Below, piece by piece: positions 27,200 through 34,345 of a stretch of 64,000 nt of DNA. Origin of the DNA: JAGNKE01 sp965230245 (GTDB lineage: Bacteria; Pseudomonadota; Alphaproteobacteria; Micavibrionales; Micavibrionaceae); the NCBI GenBank assembly GCA_965230245.1, contig OZ246000.1:2356001-2420000 (forward strand). Direction: 5' to 3'. A program made the position numbers and the translations under genes. The notes under the pieces were generated by a model that did no database searches, was not told the DNA's origin, and was given only the letters and a program-made list of their open reading frames with translations. Position 1 is the first letter of the stretch; each line of letters begins with the position of its first letter.

Positions 27200-28828
27200 A
27201 TGACCCGATATATTTTTATTACTGGCGGAGTTGTTTCCTCTTTGGGGAAAGGACTAGGCTCCGCTGCTCTCGGTGCATTGTTACAGGCAAGAGGATACCG
27301 CGTTCGCTTGTGTAAGCTCGACCCTTACCTCAACGTTGACCCCGGAACAATGAGCCCATTCCAACACGGCGAAGTCTATGTCACAGACGATGGCGCGGAA
27401 ACAGACCTCGATCTCGGCCACTATGAACGGTTCACAGGCGTCCCGGCTAAGGGCATGGATAACATTACTACCGGGCGGATTTATACCAACGTTCTACAAA
27501 AAGAACGTCGCGGCGAATATCTCGGTGCAACCATTCAGGTTATCCCCCACATTACCAACGAAATCAAAACCTTCATTCGTGAAAAAGAAGGTACGGCTGA
27601 TTTCGTGCTTTGTGAAATCGGCGGAACAGTCGGTGATATTGAAAGTTTACCGTTCTTAGAAGCAATAAGGCAATTCGGGAACGAAGTCGGGCGGGAACGT
27701 GCGCTCTTTATCCATGTGACCCTGTTGCCGTATATTCCGGCTGCGGGTGAACTAAAAACAAAGCCGACACAGCACTCAGTAAAAGAATTGATGAGCTATG
27801 GTATACGCCCTCAAATACTGCTTTGCCGCGCAGACAGAGAGATTGAAGAAGAAGAGCGTTCAAAAATCGGCCTGTTTTGTAATATCGATGAAAAGAAGGT
27901 TATTCCTGCTCTGGACGTCAGCTCGATTTATGAAGTCCCTCTAACATACCACAAAGAAGGGCTAGACCATCAAGTCATGGAAAGCTTCGGGCTTAAGGAT
28001 ATACCGAACCTCGATCTGTCAATCTGGGACAATATTGTCGAGCGCATTAAAGCGCCCGAAGGTGAAGTAACCATCGCAGTCGTCGGTAAATACACAAATC
28101 TCGCTGACAGCTATAAATCGCTTAATGAGGCTCTGACGCACGGTGGGATAGCCAACAAGGTAAAGGTCAATCTGAAATTCATCGAATCCCAAATCTTTGA
28201 AGAAGAAGACCCCGAGCAATATCTTCGCGGAGTTAACGGAATACTGGTTCCCGGCGGCTTCGGAGAACGAGGCGCAGAGGGAAAGATTCAGGCGGCAACA
28301 TACGCGCGTGAAAAGAAAATTCCGTATTTCGGCATTTGCTTCGGGATGCAAATGGCCGTTTTGGATGTTGCCAGAAACCTTTGCGGACTTACAGGAGCAA
28401 GCTCAACGGAATTCGGGCCTTGCGACGAACCTGTAATTGGCTTGATGACCGAATGGATCAAGGGCGACAAAACAGAAACCCGAAGCCAGAAGGGCGATAT
28501 GGGCGGCACAATGCGTCTTGGCGCTTACCCCGCAGCATTGGCCGAAGGTTCAAAAATCGCTAAGATCTACGGGACAAGCAAAATTTATGAACGCCACAGA
28601 CACCGCTATGAAGTCAATGCAAATTACTGCGAGCAGCTTGAAGAACAGGGTTTACATTTTTCGGGCATGTCACCGGATGGAAGGCTGCCTGAAATTGTGG
28701 AGTTGAAAAACCATCCTTGGTTTATCGGCGTACAATTCCACCCTGAACTAAAATCTAAACCTTTCGAGCCGCACCCGCTCTTCGTCTCTTTTATCGAAGC
28801 AGCGATTCAGCAATCACGTTTGGTTTAG
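27200..28828 (+). CDS. pyrG: CTP synthase
   Basis: Aminates UTP to CTP using ATP and glutamine. The 542-residue product has the amidoligase domain opening with YIFITGGVVSSLGKG (P-loop) and LDPYLNVDPGTMSPFQHGEV, and a C-terminal class I glutaminase with the nucleophile in YFGICFGMQMA and the His-Glu pair in GVQFHPELKS. Length is normal. It is tightly spaced after secG. Confidence 0.98.
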   Translation: MTRYIFITGGVVSSLGKGLGSAALGALLQARGYRVRLCKLDPYLNVDPGTMSPFQHGEVYVTDDGAETDLDLGHYERFTGVPAKGMDNITTGRIYTNVLQKERRGEYLGATIQVIPHITNEIKTFIREKEGTADFVLCEIGGTVGDIESLPFLEAIRQFGNEVGRERALFIHVTLLPYIPAAGELKTKPTQHSVKELMSYGIRPQILLCRADREIEEEERSKIGLFCNIDEKKVIPALDVSSIYEVPLTYHKEGLDHQVMESFGLKDIPNLDLSIWDNIVERIKAPEGEVTIAVVGKYTNLADSYKSLNEALTHGGIANKVKVNLKFIESQIFEEEDPEQYLRGVNGILVPGGFGERGAEGKIQAATYAREKKIPYFGICFGMQMAVLDVARNLCGLTGASSTEFGPCDEPVIGLMTEWIKGDKTETRSQKGDMGGTMRLGAYPAALAEGSKIAKIYGTSKIYERHRHRYEVNANYCEQLEEQGLHFSGMSPDGRLPEIVELKNHPWFIGVQFHPELKSKPFEPHPLFVSFIEAAIQQSRLV

Positions 28829-28848
28829 AAAAGTGTAGAGAGCAAAAA

Positions 28849-29364
28849 ATGACAGATGAAATGAGCGTAGACTTCAAAAGCAGACTTCAAAAGCTGATGG
28901 AAAAAGTGGAGCAGGACGGTGCACTGGATCAACAGGAAGTAAAGCTGATCAAGGACGAAATTGTAAGAGATCGTGTTGTAAGTCATGAAGAAGCCGCGCT
29001 GCTTTTTAAGCTCGAGAATATGACCCGCGAGGAACGGGCATCCGATGATTTTTCATCGATGTTTGTTAACGGCATAACATCCTACCTGCTTTATACCGGA
29101 GAGACACAAGGCCGACTGGATGACAAGGAATGGATCTGGCTTCAGGACCGCATTTCCGAAAATCACAGCTACTCACTCCTCGAGAGAACACTTCTTCAGA
29201 ATTTGGTCTACAAGGCCGAAGACTTGCCCGAGAACTTCTACGACTGGGTCAATGACATGGAAACCCATTATCGTGATTTTAAGGATGATAAAGACCCGAA
29301 AGTGTTCGAAGTTGGTACAAGCTTCGTAAACGAACTCAAGGCAATCCTGAAAAGATTCCAGTAG
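28849..29364 (+). CDS. Acidic helical protein with EF-hand-like / TerB-like repeats
   Basis: Function unknown. The 171-residue soluble protein has no signal or membrane segment. It shows repeated helix-loop-helix units with a D-x-x-(I/L/V)-(D/S)-x-x-E pattern: DGALDQQE at 23-30, DRVVSHEE at 41-48, QGRLDDKE at 87-94 and a degenerate copy NHSYSLLE at 105-112. This resembles TerB-like or EF-hand-like repeat proteins in which the acidic loop binds a metal, but several canonical ligands are missing. It follows pyrG by 20 bases and probably shares its transcript. The kdsA gene is downstream. Confidence 0.7.
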   Translation: MTDEMSVDFKSRLQKLMEKVEQDGALDQQEVKLIKDEIVRDRVVSHEEAALLFKLENMTREERASDDFSSMFVNGITSYLLYTGETQGRLDDKEWIWLQDRISENHSYSLLERTLLQNLVYKAEDLPENFYDWVNDMETHYRDFKDDKDPKVFEVGTSFVNELKAILKRFQ

Positions 29365-29424
29365 ATACCTTTAGGGGGTTATCTTAAAATAACAGCTCAA
29401 ATCATAATGTTTATGAGCACGACA

Positions 29425-29440
29425 TTAAATCAGCCTTAAC
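29425..29440 (+). promoter_or_regulatory. Candidate CtrA box upstream of kdsA
   Basis: TTAA-ATCAGCC-TTAAC fits the alphaproteobacterial CtrA consensus TTAA-N7-TTAA(C) exactly, 20 bases before the kdsA ATG. The 95-base gap is AT-rich, where such a match can arise by chance. A weak bulged hairpin at 29363-29384 lies at the end of the preceding gene. Confidence 0.35.
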
Positions 29441-29459
29441 GTCAAAGGGTAATGAAAGA

Positions 29460-30281
29460 ATGAAAACAGTATCGGTCGGAAAAATAAAAATCCGTAATGA
29501 TAATCCTTTTACACTTATCGCGGGGCCATGCGCCTTGGAGAGTAAAGATCACGCATTTGAAATGTGCGGCGCTTTAAAAGAGCTTACAAACCAACTTGGT
29601 ATTCCGTTAATTTATAAAACCTCGTTTGATAAGGCGAATAGAACTTCACTCTTCGGTATTCGTGGCATGGGAATGGACAAGGGACTGGAAGTCCTTGCCA
29701 GCGTTAAAAAATCTTTCGATGTTCCTGTTCTGACAGATGTTCATTTACCCGGCCAATGTAAGGAAGTTGCCGAAGTCGTCGATGTACTGCAAATTCCTGC
29801 GTTTTTATGCCGTCAAACCGACTTACTGGTCGCCGCCGCTGAAACCGGAAAGGCGATAAACGTCAAAAAAGGCCAATTTTTAGCACCATGGGACATGAAA
29901 AATGTCGCAGAAAAGATATCAAAGAGCGGAAATGAGAATATTCTGCTTTGTGAACGCGGCACCAGTTTTGGCTACAACACACTAATTTCCGACATGCGCT
30001 CACTGCCGCAAATGGCGGAAACAGGATATCCGGTTATATATGATGCCACTCATTCCGTGCAACAACCCGGAGGCCATGGTTCATCCTCCGGTGGTGACCG
30101 TGAAATGGTTCCTGTCCTCGCAAGAGCGGCTCTGGCCGTTGGTGTAGCGGGCGTCTTCATGGAAACACATCAGGATCCTGATAATGCCCCGTCAGACGGG
30201 CCGAATATGGTTAAGTTAAATAAACTGCCTAATATTCTGAAAAATCTTAAAAAAATTGATGAAATCGCAAAATCCCTGTAG
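29460..30281 (+). CDS. kdsA: 3-deoxy-8-phosphooctulonate synthase (Kdo-8-P synthase)
   Basis: Condenses phosphoenolpyruvate and arabinose 5-phosphate to Kdo-8-phosphate for the inner core of lipopolysaccharide. The 273-residue barrel has IAGPCALESKDHAFEM, YKTSFDKANRTSLFGIRG, DVHLPGQC, QIPAFLCRQTDLLVAAAETG, NVKKGQFLAPWDM, YDATHSVQQPGG and FMETHQDPDNAPSDGPNM. Length is typical. Enolase, which makes its substrate PEP, lies two genes downstream. Confidence 0.97.
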   Translation: MKTVSVGKIKIRNDNPFTLIAGPCALESKDHAFEMCGALKELTNQLGIPLIYKTSFDKANRTSLFGIRGMGMDKGLEVLASVKKSFDVPVLTDVHLPGQCKEVAEVVDVLQIPAFLCRQTDLLVAAAETGKAINVKKGQFLAPWDMKNVAEKISKSGNENILLCERGTSFGYNTLISDMRSLPQMAETGYPVIYDATHSVQQPGGHGSSSGGDREMVPVLARAALAVGVAGVFMETHQDPDNAPSDGPNMVKLNKLPNILKNLKKIDEIAKSL

Positions 30282-30311
30282 AATATAAGAGTAATTAAAC
30301 AGGATGTTTAA

Positions 30312-30665
30312 ATGGCTGTTGCAGGAGCATCGCAGTATAGAACTCAAGCACTCGCACAACTAAATGGTGTTGCGGTTTCCGATACTGGCAATGTATTAGG
30401 CGCAACGGGCTCGGCCACAAGCATTTTAGATGCGGGGCGCGCAACCGCTATCGATGGTATAGGCTTGTCACCAAATGCACGCGCATTAAACAACTCCTTC
30501 TTGTCTTCAACCGCCTCTTCGTTTAACCAAATTTTTTCATTGGGAGCAGGAACCGATAGTACAGTAGAAGGAAATCAGGCTGCTATATTAGCTCTTCGGG
30601 CTTCGCTTCCAGAAAACCAGATTGCCAGTTCCCTTCGCGGTGAAAACTTGGACGAAGAAGTCTAG
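30312..30665 (+). CDS. Small Ala/Ser-rich orphan protein
   Basis: Not recognised. The 117-residue product has no signal peptide, membrane segment or cysteine. It is rich in Ala, Ser, Asn, Gly and Leu in a repetitive style, with a C-terminal charged end. An AGGA ribosome-binding site eight bases before the ATG and a 30-base gap after kdsA support a real gene. A weak hairpin (stem TTTTACC at 30683-30689 with GGTAAAA at 30711-30717) follows before eno. It could be a lineage-specific adaptor or structural peptide. Confidence 0.6.
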   Translation: MAVAGASQYRTQALAQLNGVAVSDTGNVLGATGSATSILDAGRATAIDGIGLSPNARALNNSFLSSTASSFNQIFSLGAGTDSTVEGNQAAILALRASLPENQIASSLRGENLDEEV

Positions 30666-30758
30666 CAACCAATATCTTGAATTTTTACCCTTTATATTTT
30701 CTCTGTTTGCGGTAAAACGTCATCAGTTTAATTCTATGTGCAAAGCAAGGAAATCCTG

Positions 30759-32042
30759 ATGACCGCAATTATTGATGTTCGAGCCCGCCAAATTCTGGAC
30801 AGCAGAGGCAATCCGACAGTAGAGGTTGATGTACAGCTGGAAACGGGAGCACGAGGGCGTGCAGCCGTTCCCTCAGGTGCTTCCACAGGTGCATATGAAG
30901 CTGTTGAACTCAGAGATGGCGTCAAGGATAAGTACAACGGAAAAAGCGTCGAACGCGCAGTCGAAGCCGTAAACACGGAAATCATGGAAGAGTTACTCGG
31001 CTTGGACGCAACGGACCAGATATACATCGACAAACTCCTGATCGAACTTGACGGTACGGAAAATAAGGCTCGCCTTGGCGCTAATGCAATCCTCGGCGTT
31101 TCTATGGCTGTCGCAAAAGCAACGGCACGCGAATTGATGATCCCGTTCTATCGTTATATCGGTGGAGTATACGCACATACACTACCAACGCCGATGATGA
31201 ACATCATCAATGGCGGCGCACACGCAGACAACCCTGTCGACATTCAGGAATTCATGATTATGCCTGTCTCGGCACCCACATTTTCTGAGGGATTGCGAGC
31301 TGGCGCTGAAGTATTCCACGCACTTAAAAAAGAATTGTCTAAGGCAGGCTTAAATACAAATGTCGGTGATGAGGGAGGATTTGCTCCTGAAGTGAAATCA
31401 TCGGACGAAGCACTCGAATACATTATGAAATCCATCGAAGCGGCAGGATACAAGCCCGAAGAGGATATTGTGATAGCGCTTGATGCCGCATCGACTGAAT
31501 TCTGCAAAGACGGGAAATACGAATTGGCCGGGGAAGGCAAAACTTTAAGTTCCGACCAAATGATCGACTATTACAAAGACCTTTGCAAAAAATACCCGAT
31601 CGTATCGATTGAAGATGGTCTGGATGAAGACGACTGGGAAGGTTGGACAAACCTAACAGCCGAATTGGGCGATACTGTACAACTTGTCGGTGATGACCTT
31701 TATGTAACAAACGCTCAGCGCCTGAAAAAAGGAATTGAACAAAATGCGGGCAACGCCGTTCTTGTAAAAGTGAACCAGATCGGAACACTGACCGAAACTC
31801 TGGAAACAATCGAAATGGCGAAAAAGGCTGGCTTCGGAATTGTTCTCTCTCATCGCTCCGGCGAAACGGAAGATTCAACAATCGCTGATCTGGCCGTAGC
31901 AACAAATGCAGGGCAAATCAAAACAGGTTCCCTGTCACGCTCAGATCGTATCGCAAAATACAACCAGCTTCTTCGCATTGAGGAAGAGCTGGACGATACG
32001 GCAAAATATTACGGCGACGCATTCTTTCGCACAAAAAAGTAA
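30759..32042 (+). CDS. eno: Enolase
   Basis: Converts 2-phosphoglycerate to phosphoenolpyruvate. The ATG at 30759 with AAGGAAA upstream gives 427 residues, the usual length. Motifs are ARQILDSRGNPTVEVDV, GASTGAYEAVELRDG, GANAILGVSMAVAKA, PTPMMNIINGGAHADNPVDIQEFMIMP, the metal ligands around ALDAASTEF and SIEDGLDEDDWEGW, and VLSHRSGETEDSTIADLAVA. In alphaproteobacteria eno commonly precedes ftsB and pdhA, as here. Confidence 0.98.
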   Translation: MTAIIDVRARQILDSRGNPTVEVDVQLETGARGRAAVPSGASTGAYEAVELRDGVKDKYNGKSVERAVEAVNTEIMEELLGLDATDQIYIDKLLIELDGTENKARLGANAILGVSMAVAKATARELMIPFYRYIGGVYAHTLPTPMMNIINGGAHADNPVDIQEFMIMPVSAPTFSEGLRAGAEVFHALKKELSKAGLNTNVGDEGGFAPEVKSSDEALEYIMKSIEAAGYKPEEDIVIALDAASTEFCKDGKYELAGEGKTLSSDQMIDYYKDLCKKYPIVSIEDGLDEDDWEGWTNLTAELGDTVQLVGDDLYVTNAQRLKKGIEQNAGNAVLVKVNQIGTLTETLETIEMAKKAGFGIVLSHRSGETEDSTIADLAVATNAGQIKTGSLSRSDRIAKYNQLLRIEEELDDTAKYYGDAFFRTKK

Positions 32043-32086
32043 GTCATAACAATAAATTGAAGTCTCAAAGGCATGGGCATATAATT

Positions 32087-32725
32087 ATGCTCATGTCCGT
32101 TAAACGCACGCCATATGCCGCAAGAGTCTATCTGTTATGTGCCGCGCTACTCATAGCAATGCCCGGCATAATGAACCTGTATTCTCGCTATAGCGATAAA
32201 TTTCTGGTTGGCACGTATAAGGTTGAGCGTAGTCCTCATTTTACAAAGTCCGTAATCTATGTAGCCCATCACAACGGATGGGGCGCAGTAGGCTTGGTTA
32301 TCAATAAGCAATTACCAAAAAAAGTCATAAAAAACCTCGAAAACGTTCCGGAAGGTTTTAACTGGCATTACGGTGGGCCTGTTCTTTTTCCGCAAATGCA
32401 ATATGTACTAATAAATAGAAGAAGTAGTCATTTCTTTGCTGCTGATACATCCCTGACACTGATGTCTCTTCATGATTATATCAAAAAATACCCGCAGGAA
32501 TGGAAAGACATTCAGGTTGATAAGGAACGAAAGAAAAACTTTAGAATCTATCTCGGATACGCTGGCTGGAACCCTATGCAACTTGAAAATGAAATAAGAA
32601 GAGGAAGCTGGGCCGTAACGAATTACACTGAAAAACTCATGTTTGAAACACCCAAACCTCAGATCTGGGAAGCTGCAATGGAACAGGTTCTCGAAACCTC
32701 CCCACCGGAGCGTGGGGGAACATAA
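32087..32725 (+). CDS. YqgE/AlgH (UPF0301) family protein with N-terminal membrane segment
   Basis: The AlgH fold is recognised from FLVGTYKVERSPHFTKSVIY, GAVGLVINKQL, HYGGPVLFPQMQYVL, and FRIYLGYAGWNPMQLENEI followed by GSWAVT. The biochemical role of the family is unsettled. The unusual point is a hydrophobic N-terminal segment (YLLCAALLIAMPGIM, about residues 14-28 from the ATG at 32087) before the AlgH domain, which would anchor it to the membrane or export it; most relatives are cytosolic. Possible starts are TTG 32057, ATG 32087 and ATG 32093; the hydrophobic segment is present with each. Confidence 0.8.
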   Translation: MLMSVKRTPYAARVYLLCAALLIAMPGIMNLYSRYSDKFLVGTYKVERSPHFTKSVIYVAHHNGWGAVGLVINKQLPKKVIKNLENVPEGFNWHYGGPVLFPQMQYVLINRRSSHFFAADTSLTLMSLHDYIKKYPQEWKDIQVDKERKKNFRIYLGYAGWNPMQLENEIRRGSWAVTNYTEKLMFETPKPQIWEAAMEQVLETSPPERGGT

Positions 32726-32746
32726 TTTTTTAAAAAATAAAAAAAT

Positions 32747-32849
32747 GAATCAAATGAATCGCTTAGCAGCGGTGTTCTCTTTATGTTCACATTAAGTTAT
32801 TGACTCTAAAGCATTTTTTCACTTGACCACGAGAATCAATATATGATTC
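32747..32849. promoter_or_regulatory. Cluster of five GANTC sites upstream of ftsB
   Basis: GANTC occurs at 32747-32751, 32756-32760, 32802-32806, 32833-32837 and 32845-32849, five copies in 103 bases, where about 0.4 would be expected at even base composition. The last two form an inverted pair GAATCA-ATATA-TGATTC (32833-32849) ending nine bases before the ftsB ATG. In Caulobacter, GcrA acts through CcrM-methylated GANTC at cell-division promoters; the same control here is inferred. Confidence 0.55.
32774..32788 (+). promoter_or_regulatory. Candidate LexA box upstream of ftsB
   Basis: GTTC-TCTTTAT-GTTC matches the alphaproteobacterial LexA operator GTTC-N7-GTTC in all eight fixed bases, 70 bases before the ftsB ATG. 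The lexA promoter in this window carries the same motif. A random match anywhere in 64 kb is expected about twice counting both orientations, but rarely in the small intergenic fraction. Confidence 0.5.
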
Positions 32850-32858
32850 AGTAAGGAC

Positions 32859-33170
32859 ATGAAAAAGATTGTGGATAACAAAGAATTGATCAAGAAAAAC
32901 ATGCTCTTAGTTGCAGGGCTGTTTCTCGCTTTTTATTTTTCTTACCATGTATTTTCCGGCACACGTAGCTATTCGCAATATATGTCGCTTAAAGCAGAAG
33001 TAACTCAAAAACAACAAGTGCTGGATGTCGCAATTCGTGAGCGTGAACTCATGGAGTCCAAGGTGCGTTTGATGCGTCCAGGCACGCTGAGCGCGGATTT
33101 GCTGGAAGAAAGAGCCCGCGAGTTATTGGGTCTAAAATACCCTGAAGAGCTTATTATTCTAGGCAATTAA
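32859..33170 (+). CDS. ftsB: Septum formation initiator FtsB/DivIC
   Basis: Bitopic divisome protein of the FtsQLB complex. The 103-residue product has a short cytoplasmic N-terminus, one membrane helix (about 16-34), a coiled coil (about 42-70: SLKAEVTQKQQVLDVAIRER) and a C-terminal periplasmic segment with LLEERARELLGLKYPEELIIL, typical of alphaproteobacterial DivIC/FtsB between eno and pdhA. TAAGGA precedes the ATG. The upstream region carries a LexA box and five GANTC sites, so its expression may respond to DNA damage and replication state. Confidence 0.88.
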   Translation: MKKIVDNKELIKKNMLLVAGLFLAFYFSYHVFSGTRSYSQYMSLKAEVTQKQQVLDVAIRERELMESKVRLMRPGTLSADLLEERARELLGLKYPEELIILGN

Positions 33171-33249
33171 ATTACAAATTCACCCAAATTATAGTTTTTT
33201 TCTTTTGGTAACAGCGTGTTGCGCTGCAAAAACCGTGTATTTTCTCTAG

Positions 33250-33262
33250 TCAGATAATCTGA
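33250..33262. promoter_or_regulatory. Palindrome TCAGAT-A-ATCTGA upstream of pdhA
   Basis: A perfect six-base inverted repeat with a one-base spacer lies 60 bases before the pdhA start, in a 151-base gap between ftsB and pdhA. The gap also contains TACAAT at about 33284, a fair -10 candidate without a good -35. The pdh genes probably have their own promoter here and the palindrome could be an operator. It does not match the PdhR consensus I know. Confidence 0.35.
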
Positions 33263-33321
33263 AATGTTGTAGCAAGTACATCATACAATATCTGTATAGT
33301 TTAAATAGGAGTTTTGAACCT

Positions 33322-34344
33322 GTGGCTTCATCAAAAACCAAGAAAAAAGCTAAACTCAAAACCGTTTCCAACGTATCACCAGAACCGTCCGTAGAAGAGA
33401 TGAAAACTCTTTACAGGGATATGCTTTTGATACGCCGGTTCGAGGAAAAAGCCGGACAATTATACGGCATGGGACTAATCGGTGGTTTTTGCCACCTGTA
33501 TATCGGTCAGGAAGCTGTTGTCACGGGCATCACTTCGGTACAAGAAGAACAAGATACTGTTGTCACATCGTACCGTGATCATGCACACATGTTGGCGTGT
33601 GACATGGACCCGAAAGGAATCATGGCGGAACTGACAGGACGTGTAACTGGATACTCGCGGGGGAAGGGCGGCTCCATGCACATGTTCAGTCTGGAAAAGA
33701 ACTTCTTCGGTGGTCACGGCATTGTCGGCGCAAGCACTTCCATCGGTACGGGACTGGCCTTTAAACACAAATACAAGGAAGACGGCGGTGTCGCTGTGAC
33801 CTATATGGGCGATGGTGCATCCAATCAGGGGCAAGTCGCCGAATGTTACAACATGGCAGCACTTTGGGATCTACCCGTTCTTTATGTCATCGAAAACAAC
33901 CAATACGGTATGGGAACAAGCGTATCCCGTTCATCGGCAGGACAACTATACCGCCGCGGCGAAGGATACGGTATTCCGGGCGAGCAGGTAGACGGCATGG
34001 ATGTCTTTGAGGTTCAGGCCGCCGCAAGACAGGCACTGGATTACGTCCGCTCCGGAAACGGTCCTTACATTCTGGAGGTTATGACATACCGCTATCGTGG
34101 TCACTCCATGTCCGACCCTGCGAAATATCGCACGAAGGAAGAAGTCAAAAATATGAAGGAAGATCGTGATCCGATCACGAAAATAAAAGACATGTTGATG
34201 GAAGCAAAGGTCAAAGAAGACGAACTGAAATCTATCGATAAGGAAATCAAAAACATTGTCAGCGAAGCGGCAACATTTGCACAAGAATCACCTGAACCTG
34301 ATCCGGAAGAGCTCTGGACAGACGTATTAGTGGAGACCGATTAA
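33322..34344 (+). CDS. pdhA: Pyruvate dehydrogenase E1 component, alpha subunit
   Basis: With PdhB it decarboxylates pyruvate on thiamine diphosphate and acylates lipoyl groups. The 340-residue product has an N-terminal Lys-rich tail (1-20), then MLLIRRFEEKAGQLYGMGLIGGFCHLYIGQEA, the GGSMHMF loop, the ThDP/Mg motif YMGDGASNQGQVAECYNMAALWDLPVLYVIENN, and the regulatory loop region TYRYRGHSMSDPAKYR. The GTG start has AGGAG about ten bases upstream. pdhB starts one base after the stop. Confidence 0.97.
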   Translation: MASSKTKKKAKLKTVSNVSPEPSVEEMKTLYRDMLLIRRFEEKAGQLYGMGLIGGFCHLYIGQEAVVTGITSVQEEQDTVVTSYRDHAHMLACDMDPKGIMAELTGRVTGYSRGKGGSMHMFSLEKNFFGGHGIVGASTSIGTGLAFKHKYKEDGGVAVTYMGDGASNQGQVAECYNMAALWDLPVLYVIENNQYGMGTSVSRSSAGQLYRRGEGYGIPGEQVDGMDVFEVQAAARQALDYVRSGNGPYILEVMTYRYRGHSMSDPAKYRTKEEVKNMKEDRDPITKIKDMLMEAKVKEDELKSIDKEIKNIVSEAATFAQESPEPDPEELWTDVLVETD

Positions 34345-34345
34345 T

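Noticed and set aside
29363..29384. Hairpin after the EF-hand-like gene as a terminator
   Set aside because: The stem has a bulge and no following T-run; too weak to call.
32744..32794. 16-codon frame beginning at an ATG upstream of ftsB, considered as a SidA-like SOS peptide
   Set aside because: It starts before the LexA box and spans it, has no ribosome-binding site and no membrane helix.
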